Notes: a model not told the origin generated them from the sequence alone. 60,342 nucleotides of DNA from an uncultured Clostridia bacterium (GCA_910583755.1 CAJTZO010000013.1:1-60342), one strand, 5' to 3'. Shown: positions 25,063 to 34,437, counted from the first letter of the stretch. Program-made: numbers and translations.

Positions 25063-25776
25063 TTGGAAAAATTATTATATGATAGTTGCAAAGAAATGAA
25101 AGTCCTATTAAGTCAAAAGCAGATAGAGCAGTTTATGAAATATAAGCAGTTACTGTTAGAGTGGAATCAAAAGATAAACTTGACAGCCATTACAGAAGAA
25201 AGAGAAATCATATTAAAACATTTTGCAGATTGTGTTAGCATTGTTTCTGCCATGTCTTTTCCAAGAGGTGCTTCTGTTATTGATGTAGGAACAGGTGCAG
25301 GATTTCCTGGTATTCCTTTGAAAATTGTTTGTCCTGAGATACAGGTAACACTTTTGGATTCTTTACAAAAAAGACTAATTTTTTTACAAGAAGTGATACA
25401 ACAGCTTGCACTGACAGGAGTTTCTTGTGTACATAGCAGAGCAGAGGACAGTGGAAAAGAAAAAGAATACAGAGAAAAATATGACTATTGTGTTTCTCGT
25501 GCAGTGGCAAACTTGGCAGTGCTTTGTGAATATTGTTTACCATTTGTAAAAGTAGGTGGAATTTTCCTTTCCTTGAAAGGACCAGATGTAGAGCAAGAAG
25601 TACAGCAATCTCAAAAAGCAATCAAAGTATTGGGAGGGGAGATAACAGAAATTAAACAAGTCGTAATACCTAACACAGAGTTACAACATAAAATTGTTTT
25701 TATTAAAAAAGTGCAACAAACACCAATACAATACCCTAGAAAAGCAGGAAAAGTATTAAAAAATCCTATTAAGTAG
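25063..25776 (+). CDS. rsmG: 16S rRNA (guanine527-N7)-methyltransferase RsmG (GidB)
   Basis: 237 residues. N-terminal helix pair ending LLEWNQKINLTAITEEREI, SAM-binding DVGTGAGFPGIPLKI, then VTLLDSLQKRLIFLQEV and SRAVANLAVLCEY. All are typical of RsmG, which methylates G527 in the 530 loop. An in-frame TAA at 25051-25053 limits the start to TTG at 25063, matching the family N-terminus. The ribosome site lies unusually far upstream behind a hairpin. The basic C-terminus reads YPRKAGKVLKNPIK. Confidence 0.93.
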   Translation: MEKLLYDSCKEMKVLLSQKQIEQFMKYKQLLLEWNQKINLTAITEEREIILKHFADCVSIVSAMSFPRGASVIDVGTGAGFPGIPLKIVCPEIQVTLLDSLQKRLIFLQEVIQQLALTGVSCVHSRAEDSGKEKEYREKYDYCVSRAVANLAVLCEYCLPFVKVGGIFLSLKGPDVEQEVQQSQKAIKVLGGEITEIKQVVIPNTELQHKIVFIKKVQQTPIQYPRKAGKVLKNPIK

Positions 25777-25961
25777 GTTTTTGTTTGCAAGTTAAATACG
25801 AAAAATCTACTCCTTTAGGGTGAGGATATTCATAGTAAACTTATTTATCAGACTTTTTTTAAAAGAATGTCGGAAAAGTATTTTTTTTGCGTTTGAAAAA
25901 ATAGCTATCTGCTACTATTATGTGGTATAATCTGGAAAATGGACAAAGGGGGGGCTTCTTT

Positions 25962-26783
25962 ATGGAAGTTTTGAAATTTGCCGATAGGACATTTTTCAGA
26001 AAAGAAAGCAAAATACAAACACTTCCAATTGACAAAATTAGACCAAATCCTTACCAGACAAGAAAATATTTTAATTTTCATGCCTTAGAGGAATTGGCAG
26101 CATCGATTAAAAAATGTGGCTTATTACAACCAATTACAGTTAGAAAAGTGGGTAGTGTTTATTATGAGTTGATAACAGGAGAAAGACGTTTACGTGCTTG
26201 TGAAATTGCTGGATATACTACAATCTCTGCATTGGTATTAAATATTAATGATAGTCAAAGTGCATTACTTTCTATGATTGAAAATTTACAGAGGCAGGAC
26301 TTAAATTTTTTAGAGGAAGCAGAAGGTTATCAGAACATGATGCAAGATTATCATATGACGTTAGAAGAATTAGCAAATAAACTGTCAAAAAGTCAATCTT
26401 CAATTGCAAATAAGATACGTCTTTTAAAATTAAGTGATAAAGTAAGAAAAAAAATGATGCAGTATCAGTTAACAGAACAATATGGACGAGCTATTTTAAA
26501 AATTCCTGAAGAAGAAATACAACTGGAGTTATTAGACCATATTGCACAAAAAGAATTGACAGTAAAACAAACAGAAGAATTAGTATCAGAAATAATGGAA
26601 CAAATGTGTCAGCCAAAACAAAAACATATCCAAAAAGAAAAGAGATATATTAAGGATATTCGCCTTTTTACAAATTCTATTAGGCAATCTATTAACATTA
26701 TTAAAAAGTCTGGTATGAGTGTTTCTTATGAAAATAATCCAAAAGAAGATGGTTTTGAAATTATTATCCGTGTAAAAAAATAA
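25962..26783 (+). CDS. noc: ParB-family nucleoid occlusion protein (Noc-like)
   Basis: 273 residues. The ParB/Noc CTPase domain has IRPNPYQTRKYF, GLLQPITVRK and the nucleotide motif TGERRLRACEIAGY, then MIENLQRQDLNFLEEA. The central helix-turn-helix reads LSKSQSSIANKIRLLKL. It would bind chromosomal sites and spread as a clamp. Its place after mnmG-rsmG is that of Bacillus noc. No parA is adjacent and the next genes are unrelated, so a ParB role cannot be excluded. The ATG at 25962 has GGGGGGG upstream. Confidence 0.85.
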   Translation: MEVLKFADRTFFRKESKIQTLPIDKIRPNPYQTRKYFNFHALEELAASIKKCGLLQPITVRKVGSVYYELITGERRLRACEIAGYTTISALVLNINDSQSALLSMIENLQRQDLNFLEEAEGYQNMMQDYHMTLEELANKLSKSQSSIANKIRLLKLSDKVRKKMMQYQLTEQYGRAILKIPEEEIQLELLDHIAQKELTVKQTEELVSEIMEQMCQPKQKHIQKEKRYIKDIRLFTNSIRQSINIIKKSGMSVSYENNPKEDGFEIIIRVKK

Positions 26784-26825
26784 AATTTAGTTTATCAAAA
26801 AAATTTTAAAGGGAAACTTTGTTTT

Positions 26826-27023
26826 TCAGCTTGTCAAAAAAACTTGAGAGTTAACTCTTAAATTCCTCAAAGAACCTTAATGTGAAATTAACGTTTCGTT
26901 AAAAAGATTGATTTTATAAGGAGAAATGTTAGTTTTTTCTATAAAGTTTTTTGTTTAACTTTTTAAAAAAAGGTTGGTGGATGTGAATGAAACCCACAAA
27001 AAAAGACTTTATGGACAGACTGA
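26826..27023 (-). repeat. Multi-palindrome element, copy D (reverse orientation)
   Basis: 198 bp from TCAGCTTGTCAAAAAAAC to GGACAGACTGA. Sequence is more diverged, yet pairing is kept: the TTGAGGGCTAGCCCTCAA palindrome reads TTGAGAGTTAACTCTTAA here, with paired changes on both arms. Its right end touches the terminator hairpin shared by noc and ptsI. Confidence 0.85.
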
Positions 27024-27054
27024 AATGAGGTGTCGATTTCTCGACACCTCATTT
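27023..27054. terminator. Bidirectional terminator between noc and ptsI
   Basis: AAATGAGGTGTCGA / TCGACACCTCATTT, a 14-bp perfect stem with TTTC loop, between two convergent genes. The 3' side on the plus strand runs into ATTATTTAT. Confidence 0.75.
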
Positions 27055-27055
27055 A

Positions 27056-28756
27056 TTATTTATCTTTACTTAAAAAATTGTTGATTAAATCCATAACTTC
27101 TGCTGTTGTACTTTGAATACAAATTTCCTTTGCCAATTTTTGACATTCTTTGTAACTCAAATTACGAACATTATATCTTGTAGAAGCAATTTCTGTTGCT
27201 GTCATGCTAAATTCGTCTAAGCCCATACCCAAGAGTACAGGTAATGCTTTTTCATCACTTGCAAATTCACCGCACATACCAACCATTTTACCATATTTAT
27301 GACCAGATTCAATAACTTTGTTAATTGCACGTAAAACCGCTGGGTGGAAAGAATTATACATTTTAGCAATTTTTTGATTTCCCCTGTCAACTGCTAAAAG
27401 ATATTGTGTTAAATCATTAGTACCAATGCTAAAGAAATCAACTTCTTTTGCTAAATCATCAGAACACATAACACTTGCAGGTGTTTCAATCATAATACCT
27501 GTTTGGATACTATTATTGAATGGGATGGAATCCCTTCTTAATTCTTGTTTACATTCTTCCAAGATTTCATTTGCTGCTAAAAATTCTTCCACAGAAATAA
27601 TCATTGGATACATAATACGAATATCACCGTAGGCACTTGCACGTAACAATGCTCTTAATTGTGTTTTAAAAACATCTTTCAAATCCAGTGAAATACGAAT
27701 AGCTCTCCAACCTAAAAATGGATTTTCTTCTACATCAAATTTGTAGTAGGAAAGTTCTTTATCTCCACCAATATCTAATGTTCTGATAATCACAGGTTTT
27801 TTAAGTGTTTCCACTGCTGCTTTATATACGGTAAACTGTTCTTCTTCTGTTGGAAATTTTGTATTTTCCATATACAAAAATTCACTGCGGAACAAGCCGA
27901 CGCCTTCAGCACCTTTTGCAACAGCATTTTCAGCATCTGGAATATTACCAATGTTTGCAAACAATTCTACGGTTCTGCCATCTACTGTTGTTGCAGGTAA
28001 ACCGTTCATACTTTCTAATTTTGCTTTCATTTCCTTATATTCTTCTGCTTTTTTGATGTACTCTTGTTTTGTTTTTTCATCTGGATTAATAATGATTTTT
28101 GCTCCTAAAGCATCCAAAATAAGATAATCATTGTTTGTTACTTCACTTCTAAAACCAGCTACACCAACGATGGCAGGGATTTCTCTGTTTCTTGCCATAA
28201 TAGCAACATGGCTTGTCACACCACCGCCTTCTGTAATAAATCCTCTTACAAACTTAAAGTCCATATTTGCTGTATCAGATGGAGCTAAGTCCTCTGCAAC
28301 AACAATAGTTTCTTCATGAATGCCTTCAAAAGGATTACTTCTGATACCTTTGAGATGACACATAATACGTTTGCCAACATCTTTCATATCTGCAGCACGT
28401 TCTCTTAAATATTCATCATCTAGGTTTTCAAACATTTCTACGGTGGCATCAATATATTCTTCCAAAGCTAGTTGTGCATTTTTGAGTTCATTATTGATTT
28501 TATCTACAGTAGAATCATGAAGGTCAGGGTCACTTGCAACATCCATATGCGCTGCAAAAATTTCATTGTCTTTTGCTAACACTTGCAAGTCAGCTACTGT
28601 ATCTTTGACAGCTTTTTCAAATTTCTTTATTTCAATTTCTTTTTCGCTGTCACGAATTAATTTTTTATCTGCTTCCAAATTTTGCTGTACTACAAGGAAT
28701 GCTTTCCCCATAACAATACCTTTTGAAGCAGCTTTTGTAACAGAAATTGTTTTCAT
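27056..28756 (-). CDS. ptsI: PTS enzyme I (phosphoenolpyruvate-protein phosphotransferase)
   Basis: 566 residues, normal length. Phosphohistidine region GGGVTSHVAIMARNREIPAIVG near residue 190, PEP-binding barrel with EGVGLFRSEFLYM, IRTLDIGGDKELSYY, and the GMCGEFASDE segment with the active cysteine. Takes phosphate from PEP and passes it to HPr. AAAGGAGAAGACTT precedes the ATG. It is the last gene of the mannitol operon, 34 bp after ptsH. Confidence 0.97.
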   Translation of the reverse strand: MKTISVTKAASKGIVMGKAFLVVQQNLEADKKLIRDSEKEIEIKKFEKAVKDTVADLQVLAKDNEIFAAHMDVASDPDLHDSTVDKINNELKNAQLALEEYIDATVEMFENLDDEYLRERAADMKDVGKRIMCHLKGIRSNPFEGIHEETIVVAEDLAPSDTANMDFKFVRGFITEGGGVTSHVAIMARNREIPAIVGVAGFRSEVTNNDYLILDALGAKIIINPDEKTKQEYIKKAEEYKEMKAKLESMNGLPATTVDGRTVELFANIGNIPDAENAVAKGAEGVGLFRSEFLYMENTKFPTEEEQFTVYKAAVETLKKPVIIRTLDIGGDKELSYYKFDVEENPFLGWRAIRISLDLKDVFKTQLRALLRASAYGDIRIMYPMIISVEEFLAANEILEECKQELRRDSIPFNNSIQTGIMIETPASVMCSDDLAKEVDFFSIGTNDLTQYLLAVDRGNQKIAKMYNSFHPAVLRAINKVIESGHKYGKMVGMCGEFASDEKALPVLLGMGLDEFSMTATEIASTRYNVRNLSYKECQKLAKEICIQSTTAEVMDLINNFLSKDK

Positions 28757-28790
28757 AAGTCTTCTCCTTTCTTTCCATGAGAATCACTTA

Positions 28791-29051
28791 TTACTCTTTT
28801 AAATCAGCAATATATTTTGCAATTTCTTCTACTGCTACTGCTTCATCAGCACCATCAGCAACGATTTCTAATTCTGTACCTTGTTTTGCACCTAATGTTA
28901 AAACGTTAATGATACTTGCAGCGTTTGCTTTCTTTTCACCATTAATGATTGTTACTGTGCTCTGGAATTTTTTTACAAATGCTACCAAATTGGAAGCTGG
29001 ACGAGCATGTAAACCTGTTTTGTTTGTTAAAGTTACTTTTTTAGATACCAT
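28791..29051 (-). CDS. ptsH: Phosphocarrier protein HPr
   Basis: 86 residues. Active-site histidine in NKTGLHARPASNL (His15 equivalent). The regulatory serine site is present in NAASIINVLTLGAKQG (Ser46 equivalent), so HPr kinase control is possible; this makes it HPr rather than a Crh-type relative lacking His15. The ATG at 29051 has AAGGAGAG 9 nt upstream. About 118 bp separate it from mtlD. Confidence 0.95.
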   Translation of the reverse strand: MVSKKVTLTNKTGLHARPASNLVAFVKKFQSTVTIINGEKKANAASIINVLTLGAKQGTELEIVADGADEAVAVEEIAKYIADLKE

Positions 29052-29169
29052 AATTTTTTTCTCTCCTTCTCTTATTGAAATTATTTTTTGTGTCAATATT
29101 ACACATATACCTATTATACACTATTTTATATGATTTTGAAAAGAAAAAAGGAAAATATTTAGGTCAATT

Positions 29170-30318
29170 TTATAAATTTATAACATCTTGATAAGATTTT
29201 TCTATCTTATCCAATAAATCTTTGTCAGAAATGCCGGAAATTTCTGACATAGAATCTCTTACCCCAAGTTTTGCAATTTTTTCTTGTAATTCAACACTTT
29301 GTTTATCCTCTTTGTTGTCATAGTGTAATGCTGCACCAATTCCTGTGATAATATGGTCTACAGGGAGTCCATAACCTACTGCTGTCATAAGAGGTTTTAC
29401 AAGTCTATCTGTTGCGCTAAGTTTTCTTAAAGGTTCTCTACCAACTCTAGCAACATCATCTTTTAAATATGGATTTTTGAAACGACCAATGATTTTATCA
29501 ATATATTTCATATGTGCTTCTGCATCAAAACCATGTTTTTTAATTAAGCCATTACCACTTTCTGTCATTGCTGCTTTTACAATGTTATATATTTTTTCAT
29601 CAGCGATACTTTCATCTATGGTAGCATATTTTTTCAAGTATCCTAAATAAGAAGTAATACAATGACCTGTATTTAAAGTAAATAGTTTTCTTTCAATATA
29701 AGCCATTAAATTATCTGCTAAATTCATGCCTTTGATGGCAGGGATTTCTCCTTTAAAAGATGCTTGTTCCACATTCCATTCATAGTAATTTTCTACTACA
29801 ACATCAACAAAGTTTTCACTTTTAACAGGAGGTACAATTCTATCAACAGAACAATCAGGGAAACCAACATATTTATCTGCATATGCTTTTGTAGTATCAT
29901 CTAATTGACCATATACATGTTCTTTTAACTGAGAACTTGCTTTGATGGCATTTTCACAAGCAATAATATTTAAGTAACTGTTAAAACCTGCTTGTTGGCG
30001 CATTGTGATGCCTTTTGCAATAGTTGGTGCAATGCGTGGCAATATTGTTAAGCCAACCGCTGTTGTAATGACTTCTGCTTCTTTAATTTCGTCTAAAACA
30101 GCATCTGTTGTGGAGTCTACACCAGAAATATTTTCAATTTTTACTTCACTACATTCCACATCCATAATATGGACAGTGTAGCTTTTATCCTCATTGATTT
30201 TGTTAATCATATCTTTGTTTACATCTGCAAACACAACATGATAACCTGCCTGTGATAATAAAGCCCCAATAAATCCTCTACCAATATTACCTGCACCAAA
30301 TTGTATTGCTTTTTTCAT
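29170..30318 (-). CDS. mtlD: Mannitol-1-phosphate 5-dehydrogenase
   Basis: 382 residues. Rossmann start KKAIQFGAGNIGRGFIGALL, then polyol-dehydrogenase segments NLADNLMAYIERKLFTLNTGH and the catalytic-region VGREPLRKLSATDRLVKPL. Oxidises mannitol-1-phosphate to fructose-6-phosphate with NAD. AGGAGGAAAAAGTT precedes the ATG. It follows mtlA across an intrinsic terminator, so its level may be set by readthrough. Confidence 0.96.
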   Translation of the reverse strand: MKKAIQFGAGNIGRGFIGALLSQAGYHVVFADVNKDMINKINEDKSYTVHIMDVECSEVKIENISGVDSTTDAVLDEIKEAEVITTAVGLTILPRIAPTIAKGITMRQQAGFNSYLNIIACENAIKASSQLKEHVYGQLDDTTKAYADKYVGFPDCSVDRIVPPVKSENFVDVVVENYYEWNVEQASFKGEIPAIKGMNLADNLMAYIERKLFTLNTGHCITSYLGYLKKYATIDESIADEKIYNIVKAAMTESGNGLIKKHGFDAEAHMKYIDKIIGRFKNPYLKDDVARVGREPLRKLSATDRLVKPLMTAVGYGLPVDHIITGIGAALHYDNKEDKQSVELQEKIAKLGVRDSMSEISGISDKDLLDKIEKSYQDVINL

Positions 30319-30350
30319 AACTTTTTCCTCCTCTTTTATCTGATATCGTT

Positions 30351-30382
30351 AAAAATCCCACTTTCTCAAAAGAAAGTGGGAT
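30351..30382 (-). terminator. Intrinsic terminator between mtlA and mtlD
   Basis: On the minus strand ATCCCACTTTCT-TTTG-AGAAAGTGGGAT, a 12-bp perfect stem, followed by TTTTT. It sits inside an operon, so it likely reduces rather than abolishes expression of mtlD, ptsH and ptsI. Confidence 0.8.
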
Positions 30383-30390
30383 AACTATAT

Positions 30391-32271
30391 TTATTGAAAC
30401 ATAGCTAAAACTTCCTCTGGACTTGTTACAGTTTTTAATTTTTCTAGTTGTGCCTCTTCTTCAATAATTCCACCAATTTTTGCTAAAAGGTCAAGGTGTT
30501 CATCTCCAATACCTGCAATACCAAATACAAGATATGCTTTTTCTTCACCAAAAGATACACCATCTGGATATTGCAACATAACAATACCTGTTTTTTTCAC
30601 TTCGCCTTTTGCTTCAGCAGTGCCATGAGGAATTGCTACACCAAGTCCCATATAGGTACTAACCGTTCTTTCTCTTTCTTGCATTGCTGGAATATAACTT
30701 TCATTGACATAACCTAATTGATGTAGCAATTCACCTGCTGCTTGAATTGCTTCTTCTTTTGTTACACTAGCTAAACCTGTCTTAATACCTTCTTTGATAA
30801 TAACATCTGTTTTTGCTGTTTTTGCAGGCTCTGCTGCTGGAGCAGGTTCTGGTGCCGCTGCTGGAGCTGCGCCTCCACCATTTGCTCTTTGTTCTAATGT
30901 TTTATAAAGTGCATCTAAGTTAGGGTCTGCTAAAAAGTTTCCAATAGTAATGATATGTGCTTGTGGACCAGAAGCTTTTGCTCTTTCTTGTAATACTTCT
31001 TGACATACAACAATATCTGCATCGGCAGGTACATTGTCAACAGAAGTATTGATAACAGTAATACCTAAGTTTAAAGGTTTAATTCTGTTTCTAAATTTTG
31101 TAGCACCCATCGCACTAGAACCCATACCAGCGTCACAGGAGAATACAATTTTCTTTACAACACTAGGAACTGTTCCAACACCACTGCCACCTGCTGGAGC
31201 TGCGGTACCTTTTGCCTGTGCTTTCATATTTTGCATTTGAGAAGTTGCTTCTTCCAAGTCTTTTGTGCCAGACATTTTAATGATAGGGGAAGCTACCAAG
31301 AAAGAAACGGCTGCTGCAATTAAAACACCAAGTAATACTGTAATTTGTTCTCCTTTTGGTGCAACTGCCATAAAGGCAATAATAGAACCTGGAGAAGATG
31401 GACCTACTAAACCTGCACCCATCATGGAATAGAACAAGATTGCTACAACAGATGCACAAATAGGAGCAATTAATACCACTGGATTCATGAGAACATATGG
31501 GAAATAAATTTCATGAATACCACCAAGGAAATGGATAATGATGGCACCAGGTGCAGAGGATTTTGTTGTTTTGTCTTTGGAGAATAACCAGTAAGCAATC
31601 AAAACACCAAGACCAGGACCAGGATTTGCTTCAATCATATACATAATAGATTTTCCTGCTTCCAATGCTTGTTCTGTACCAATTGGTGTAAAAATACCAT
31701 GATTAATTGCATTGTTAAGAAATAATACTTTTGCAGGCTCAATAAAGATACCAACCAATGGAAGTAATTTATGGTCAATCAATATTGCTACACCGCCAGA
31801 TAAGAATGCTAATACACCTGCCATAACAGGCCCAATTACATAGTAACCAAAAATTGCTAATATCATACCGATGATACCAACAGAAAAGTTGTTAACAAGC
31901 ATTTCAAAACCTGCTGGAATTTTTCCATCAACTGCTTGGTCAAACTTTTTGATAACCAACCCAGCAAATGGACCCATTAACATACCACCGATAAGCATTT
32001 TTGCATCTGTACCACAAATAACACCAACAGTTGCGATTGCTGCCATAACAGCACCCCTGTCGCCACCAACCATTTTACCACCTTGATAGGCTATCAGAAT
32101 AGGTAACAAATATGTAAGCATAGGTCCTTGTATACTTGCAAGCTGTTCGTTAGGCAACCAGCCCGCTTCAATAAATAATGCAGTGATAAGACCCCAAGCG
32201 ATAAAAGCACCAATATTAGGCATAACCATTGCACTTAAAAACTTACCAAATTTTTGGACTGCAGTTTTCAT
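30391..32271 (-). CDS. mtlA: PTS mannitol transporter, EIICBA
   Basis: 626 residues holding all three EII domains. EIIC (about 1-340) has GGDRGAVMAAIATVG and the substrate motif GGIHEIYFPYVLMNP. EIIB (about 370-460) has the phosphocysteine in KIVFSCDAGMGSSAMG. A linker rich in Ala/Pro (GGGAAPAAAPEPAPAAEP) leads to EIIA (about 485-626) with the phosphohistidine in GVAIPHGTAEAKGE. Imports mannitol as mannitol-1-phosphate. Many Firmicutes carry EIIA on a separate mtlF; here it is fused as in E. coli MtlA. Confidence 0.96.
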   Translation of the reverse strand: MKTAVQKFGKFLSAMVMPNIGAFIAWGLITALFIEAGWLPNEQLASIQGPMLTYLLPILIAYQGGKMVGGDRGAVMAAIATVGVICGTDAKMLIGGMLMGPFAGLVIKKFDQAVDGKIPAGFEMLVNNFSVGIIGMILAIFGYYVIGPVMAGVLAFLSGGVAILIDHKLLPLVGIFIEPAKVLFLNNAINHGIFTPIGTEQALEAGKSIMYMIEANPGPGLGVLIAYWLFSKDKTTKSSAPGAIIIHFLGGIHEIYFPYVLMNPVVLIAPICASVVAILFYSMMGAGLVGPSSPGSIIAFMAVAPKGEQITVLLGVLIAAAVSFLVASPIIKMSGTKDLEEATSQMQNMKAQAKGTAAPAGGSGVGTVPSVVKKIVFSCDAGMGSSAMGATKFRNRIKPLNLGITVINTSVDNVPADADIVVCQEVLQERAKASGPQAHIITIGNFLADPNLDALYKTLEQRANGGGAAPAAAPEPAPAAEPAKTAKTDVIIKEGIKTGLASVTKEEAIQAAGELLHQLGYVNESYIPAMQERERTVSTYMGLGVAIPHGTAEAKGEVKKTGIVMLQYPDGVSFGEEKAYLVFGIAGIGDEHLDLLAKIGGIIEEEAQLEKLKTVTSPEEVLAMFQ

Positions 32272-32286
32272 AATATCTCTCCTCTT

Positions 32287-34437
32287 TTATAATATTTTTT
32301 TGGGTTGGTGCAATCCATCCAAACATTTTTGATAATACTGTCCTAAATACTGTTCTAGTGCTTTAACGAATGCTTCTTGTTTAATATGATGTAAAAAAGT
32401 AATCATTTCTGCATGTTCAATTAAAGCACTACTGATAACACTCATAATTTCTAAACAAATATTTGTATCAGATTCAGGAACCAGCATAATTATTGCACCT
32501 TTTACCCATTCATTTTCTTTTCGATAAGGTTCTCTGAAGCCAATATAACCCAATCGACAATGATTTACTGCTTCTGTTTTGCAATGAAAAAGCATAATTT
32601 CTAAACTGGAAATATAAGTTTCTGCCTTCATTTCTCTTTCTGTTAGTGCCATTACAACACTGTTTGCTTTTTCCTTTTCTTTTGTAAACATTCTACCAGC
32701 CAAAGGGAAAAGGTCCCAAAGATTTGTTGTTCGCTGTATCATCAAAAACCGCAAGTTATTTAATAATTGTATAATTTCTATTCCTATTTTTGTGATGTAC
32801 ATAATATCTTGTTTGGTTGTATATTTTGCAGTTTTTGTATGTTGTACAGCTGTTGGTTTTTTTCTTTTTTCTGCTTTTTTCATAAGGTCTACCAAGAGAA
32901 CTTTATCTTGTTCTGTTAAAATAGGACTAACGTAAGCATAAGCGTAATCTATATCCAACTCTACAGTAGAGACAATAAAATCAATTCCCTCCTCTGCCAA
33001 TTTTTGCACATTGATATGTAATGCGGATAAGATACAACAAATTTCTAAGTTATGAAATTCTTTTTCTAAATTTGCAGCTAACATCCGAGAAGTTCCCATT
33101 CCTGTGGGGCAAACGACAGCAATACAAAATTGTTTTTGTTTAAAATGTAATTTTTCTACTGCTGCACCAAAATGCATCGCAATAAAGGCAATTTCTGTTT
33201 CTGGAATTTCTTTTACAGAGGTTTTTTCTTTTAATAATTCACAAGCCTTTGTAGTAGCATTAAAAATGTCTTTATAATTTTCTTTTATGGTTTGTAGTTG
33301 TGCATTTTTAATGTACACATTCATAGATAAGCGACTAATTGCAGGTAAAATATGTTGTATTAAATCTTCATAAAGCGCTTCATTCTCTTTTAACGAAACC
33401 CCCAATTCTTGCTCTACAATGGTTATCATATTTTTTACCAGTTCTCGCACATTATTTTTTTTATCAGAAAGCATAGCATCATTATCGAAGAACCAAATTT
33501 TTGCACTTAGTAAATGCATTGTGATAAACCCAATTTCATCCACAGGAATTTCTACATCTAAGTGTTCGGAAAGACCCTGCGCAATTTCTTCTGCAACCGA
33601 GTATTCTGGAGTTAGCAAAAGTTTTTGCAGTTTTTGTTGTTCCATTTCGATTTTTTCTAAATTTTGGATTCTTTTAATCGCAAGGGAAATATGAACAACT
33701 AAACCAATATAGGCACTATCCGTATATTTGATTTTTAGCTTTTGTTCTGTTTCTGATAAAAGTTGTTCTACTACTTTTACAATTTTTTCGTCTAAGAAAT
33801 GAAGCAGTTTGTTGTGAGAATAGATTTCTATTTTAGGGGCATCTTCGGCAGTTTGATGTCCACTTAACAAACTGAGAATTTCTTTTTCTTCCATAAAATC
33901 ATAAACGACATTTGCAATTGCCTGTCTATAGTTTTCTTCTGTTCCTTCTAAATAAATGCCTAAGCCCTGTTTTCTGATAATGTTGATGTGGTAGGTTGCA
34001 AGCCATTTTCCCAAGACATCTAAATCATTGCTCAAGGTGCCCTCTGATATTTTAAACTTTGATGTAAAATAAAAAGATTTTCGTGGTTCTTTACTTGCTA
34101 AAAGTTCTCCTAAAAGAAATTTACGTCTTTGCTCTTTAGAGTATACTTTTTTAACAGATTCCACATCTAAAAGTTCTAATATTTTTTTTTGATTTTCAAG
34201 ACTTTCTTCTAATATTAGTCCTACACCAGGCTTTCGGATAAATTTGAAATCATTTTCAGAAAGCCAACGTTCGATATCGGGCATTTCTCTTAATATAGTA
34301 CGAGAACTTAGGTTTAATTTTTTTGAAATAGTAGAAATGGTAACAGGATTTGTTGCTGTAAATTTTGTTAGAATCTCAATGATGGCTTTTTGTCTTGCAG
34401 TTAAACCTATTTTTGGATTTCCTTCTGATAGTGACAT
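32287..34437 (-). CDS. mtlR: PRD-type transcriptional activator of the mannitol operon
   Basis: 716 residues. Two N-terminal helix-turn-helix domains (GLTARQKAIIEILTKF, then SSRTILREMPDIERWL), two PRD domains with His residues, a GatB-like EIIB domain with AVVCPTGMGTSRMLAANL (cysteine present) and a C-terminal EIIA-like domain. PTS phosphorylation of these parts reports mannitol and general PTS state. Only 15 bp separate it from mtlA, so it is autogenously linked. The ATG at 34437 gives the family-like start MSLSEGNPKIGLTARQ; an ATG at 34503 is possible. Confidence 0.9.
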   Translation of the reverse strand: MSLSEGNPKIGLTARQKAIIEILTKFTATNPVTISTISKKLNLSSRTILREMPDIERWLSENDFKFIRKPGVGLILEESLENQKKILELLDVESVKKVYSKEQRRKFLLGELLASKEPRKSFYFTSKFKISEGTLSNDLDVLGKWLATYHINIIRKQGLGIYLEGTEENYRQAIANVVYDFMEEKEILSLLSGHQTAEDAPKIEIYSHNKLLHFLDEKIVKVVEQLLSETEQKLKIKYTDSAYIGLVVHISLAIKRIQNLEKIEMEQQKLQKLLLTPEYSVAEEIAQGLSEHLDVEIPVDEIGFITMHLLSAKIWFFDNDAMLSDKKNNVRELVKNMITIVEQELGVSLKENEALYEDLIQHILPAISRLSMNVYIKNAQLQTIKENYKDIFNATTKACELLKEKTSVKEIPETEIAFIAMHFGAAVEKLHFKQKQFCIAVVCPTGMGTSRMLAANLEKEFHNLEICCILSALHINVQKLAEEGIDFIVSTVELDIDYAYAYVSPILTEQDKVLLVDLMKKAEKRKKPTAVQHTKTAKYTTKQDIMYITKIGIEIIQLLNNLRFLMIQRTTNLWDLFPLAGRMFTKEKEKANSVVMALTEREMKAETYISSLEIMLFHCKTEAVNHCRLGYIGFREPYRKENEWVKGAIIMLVPESDTNICLEIMSVISSALIEHAEMITFLHHIKQEAFVKALEQYLGQYYQKCLDGLHQPKKIL

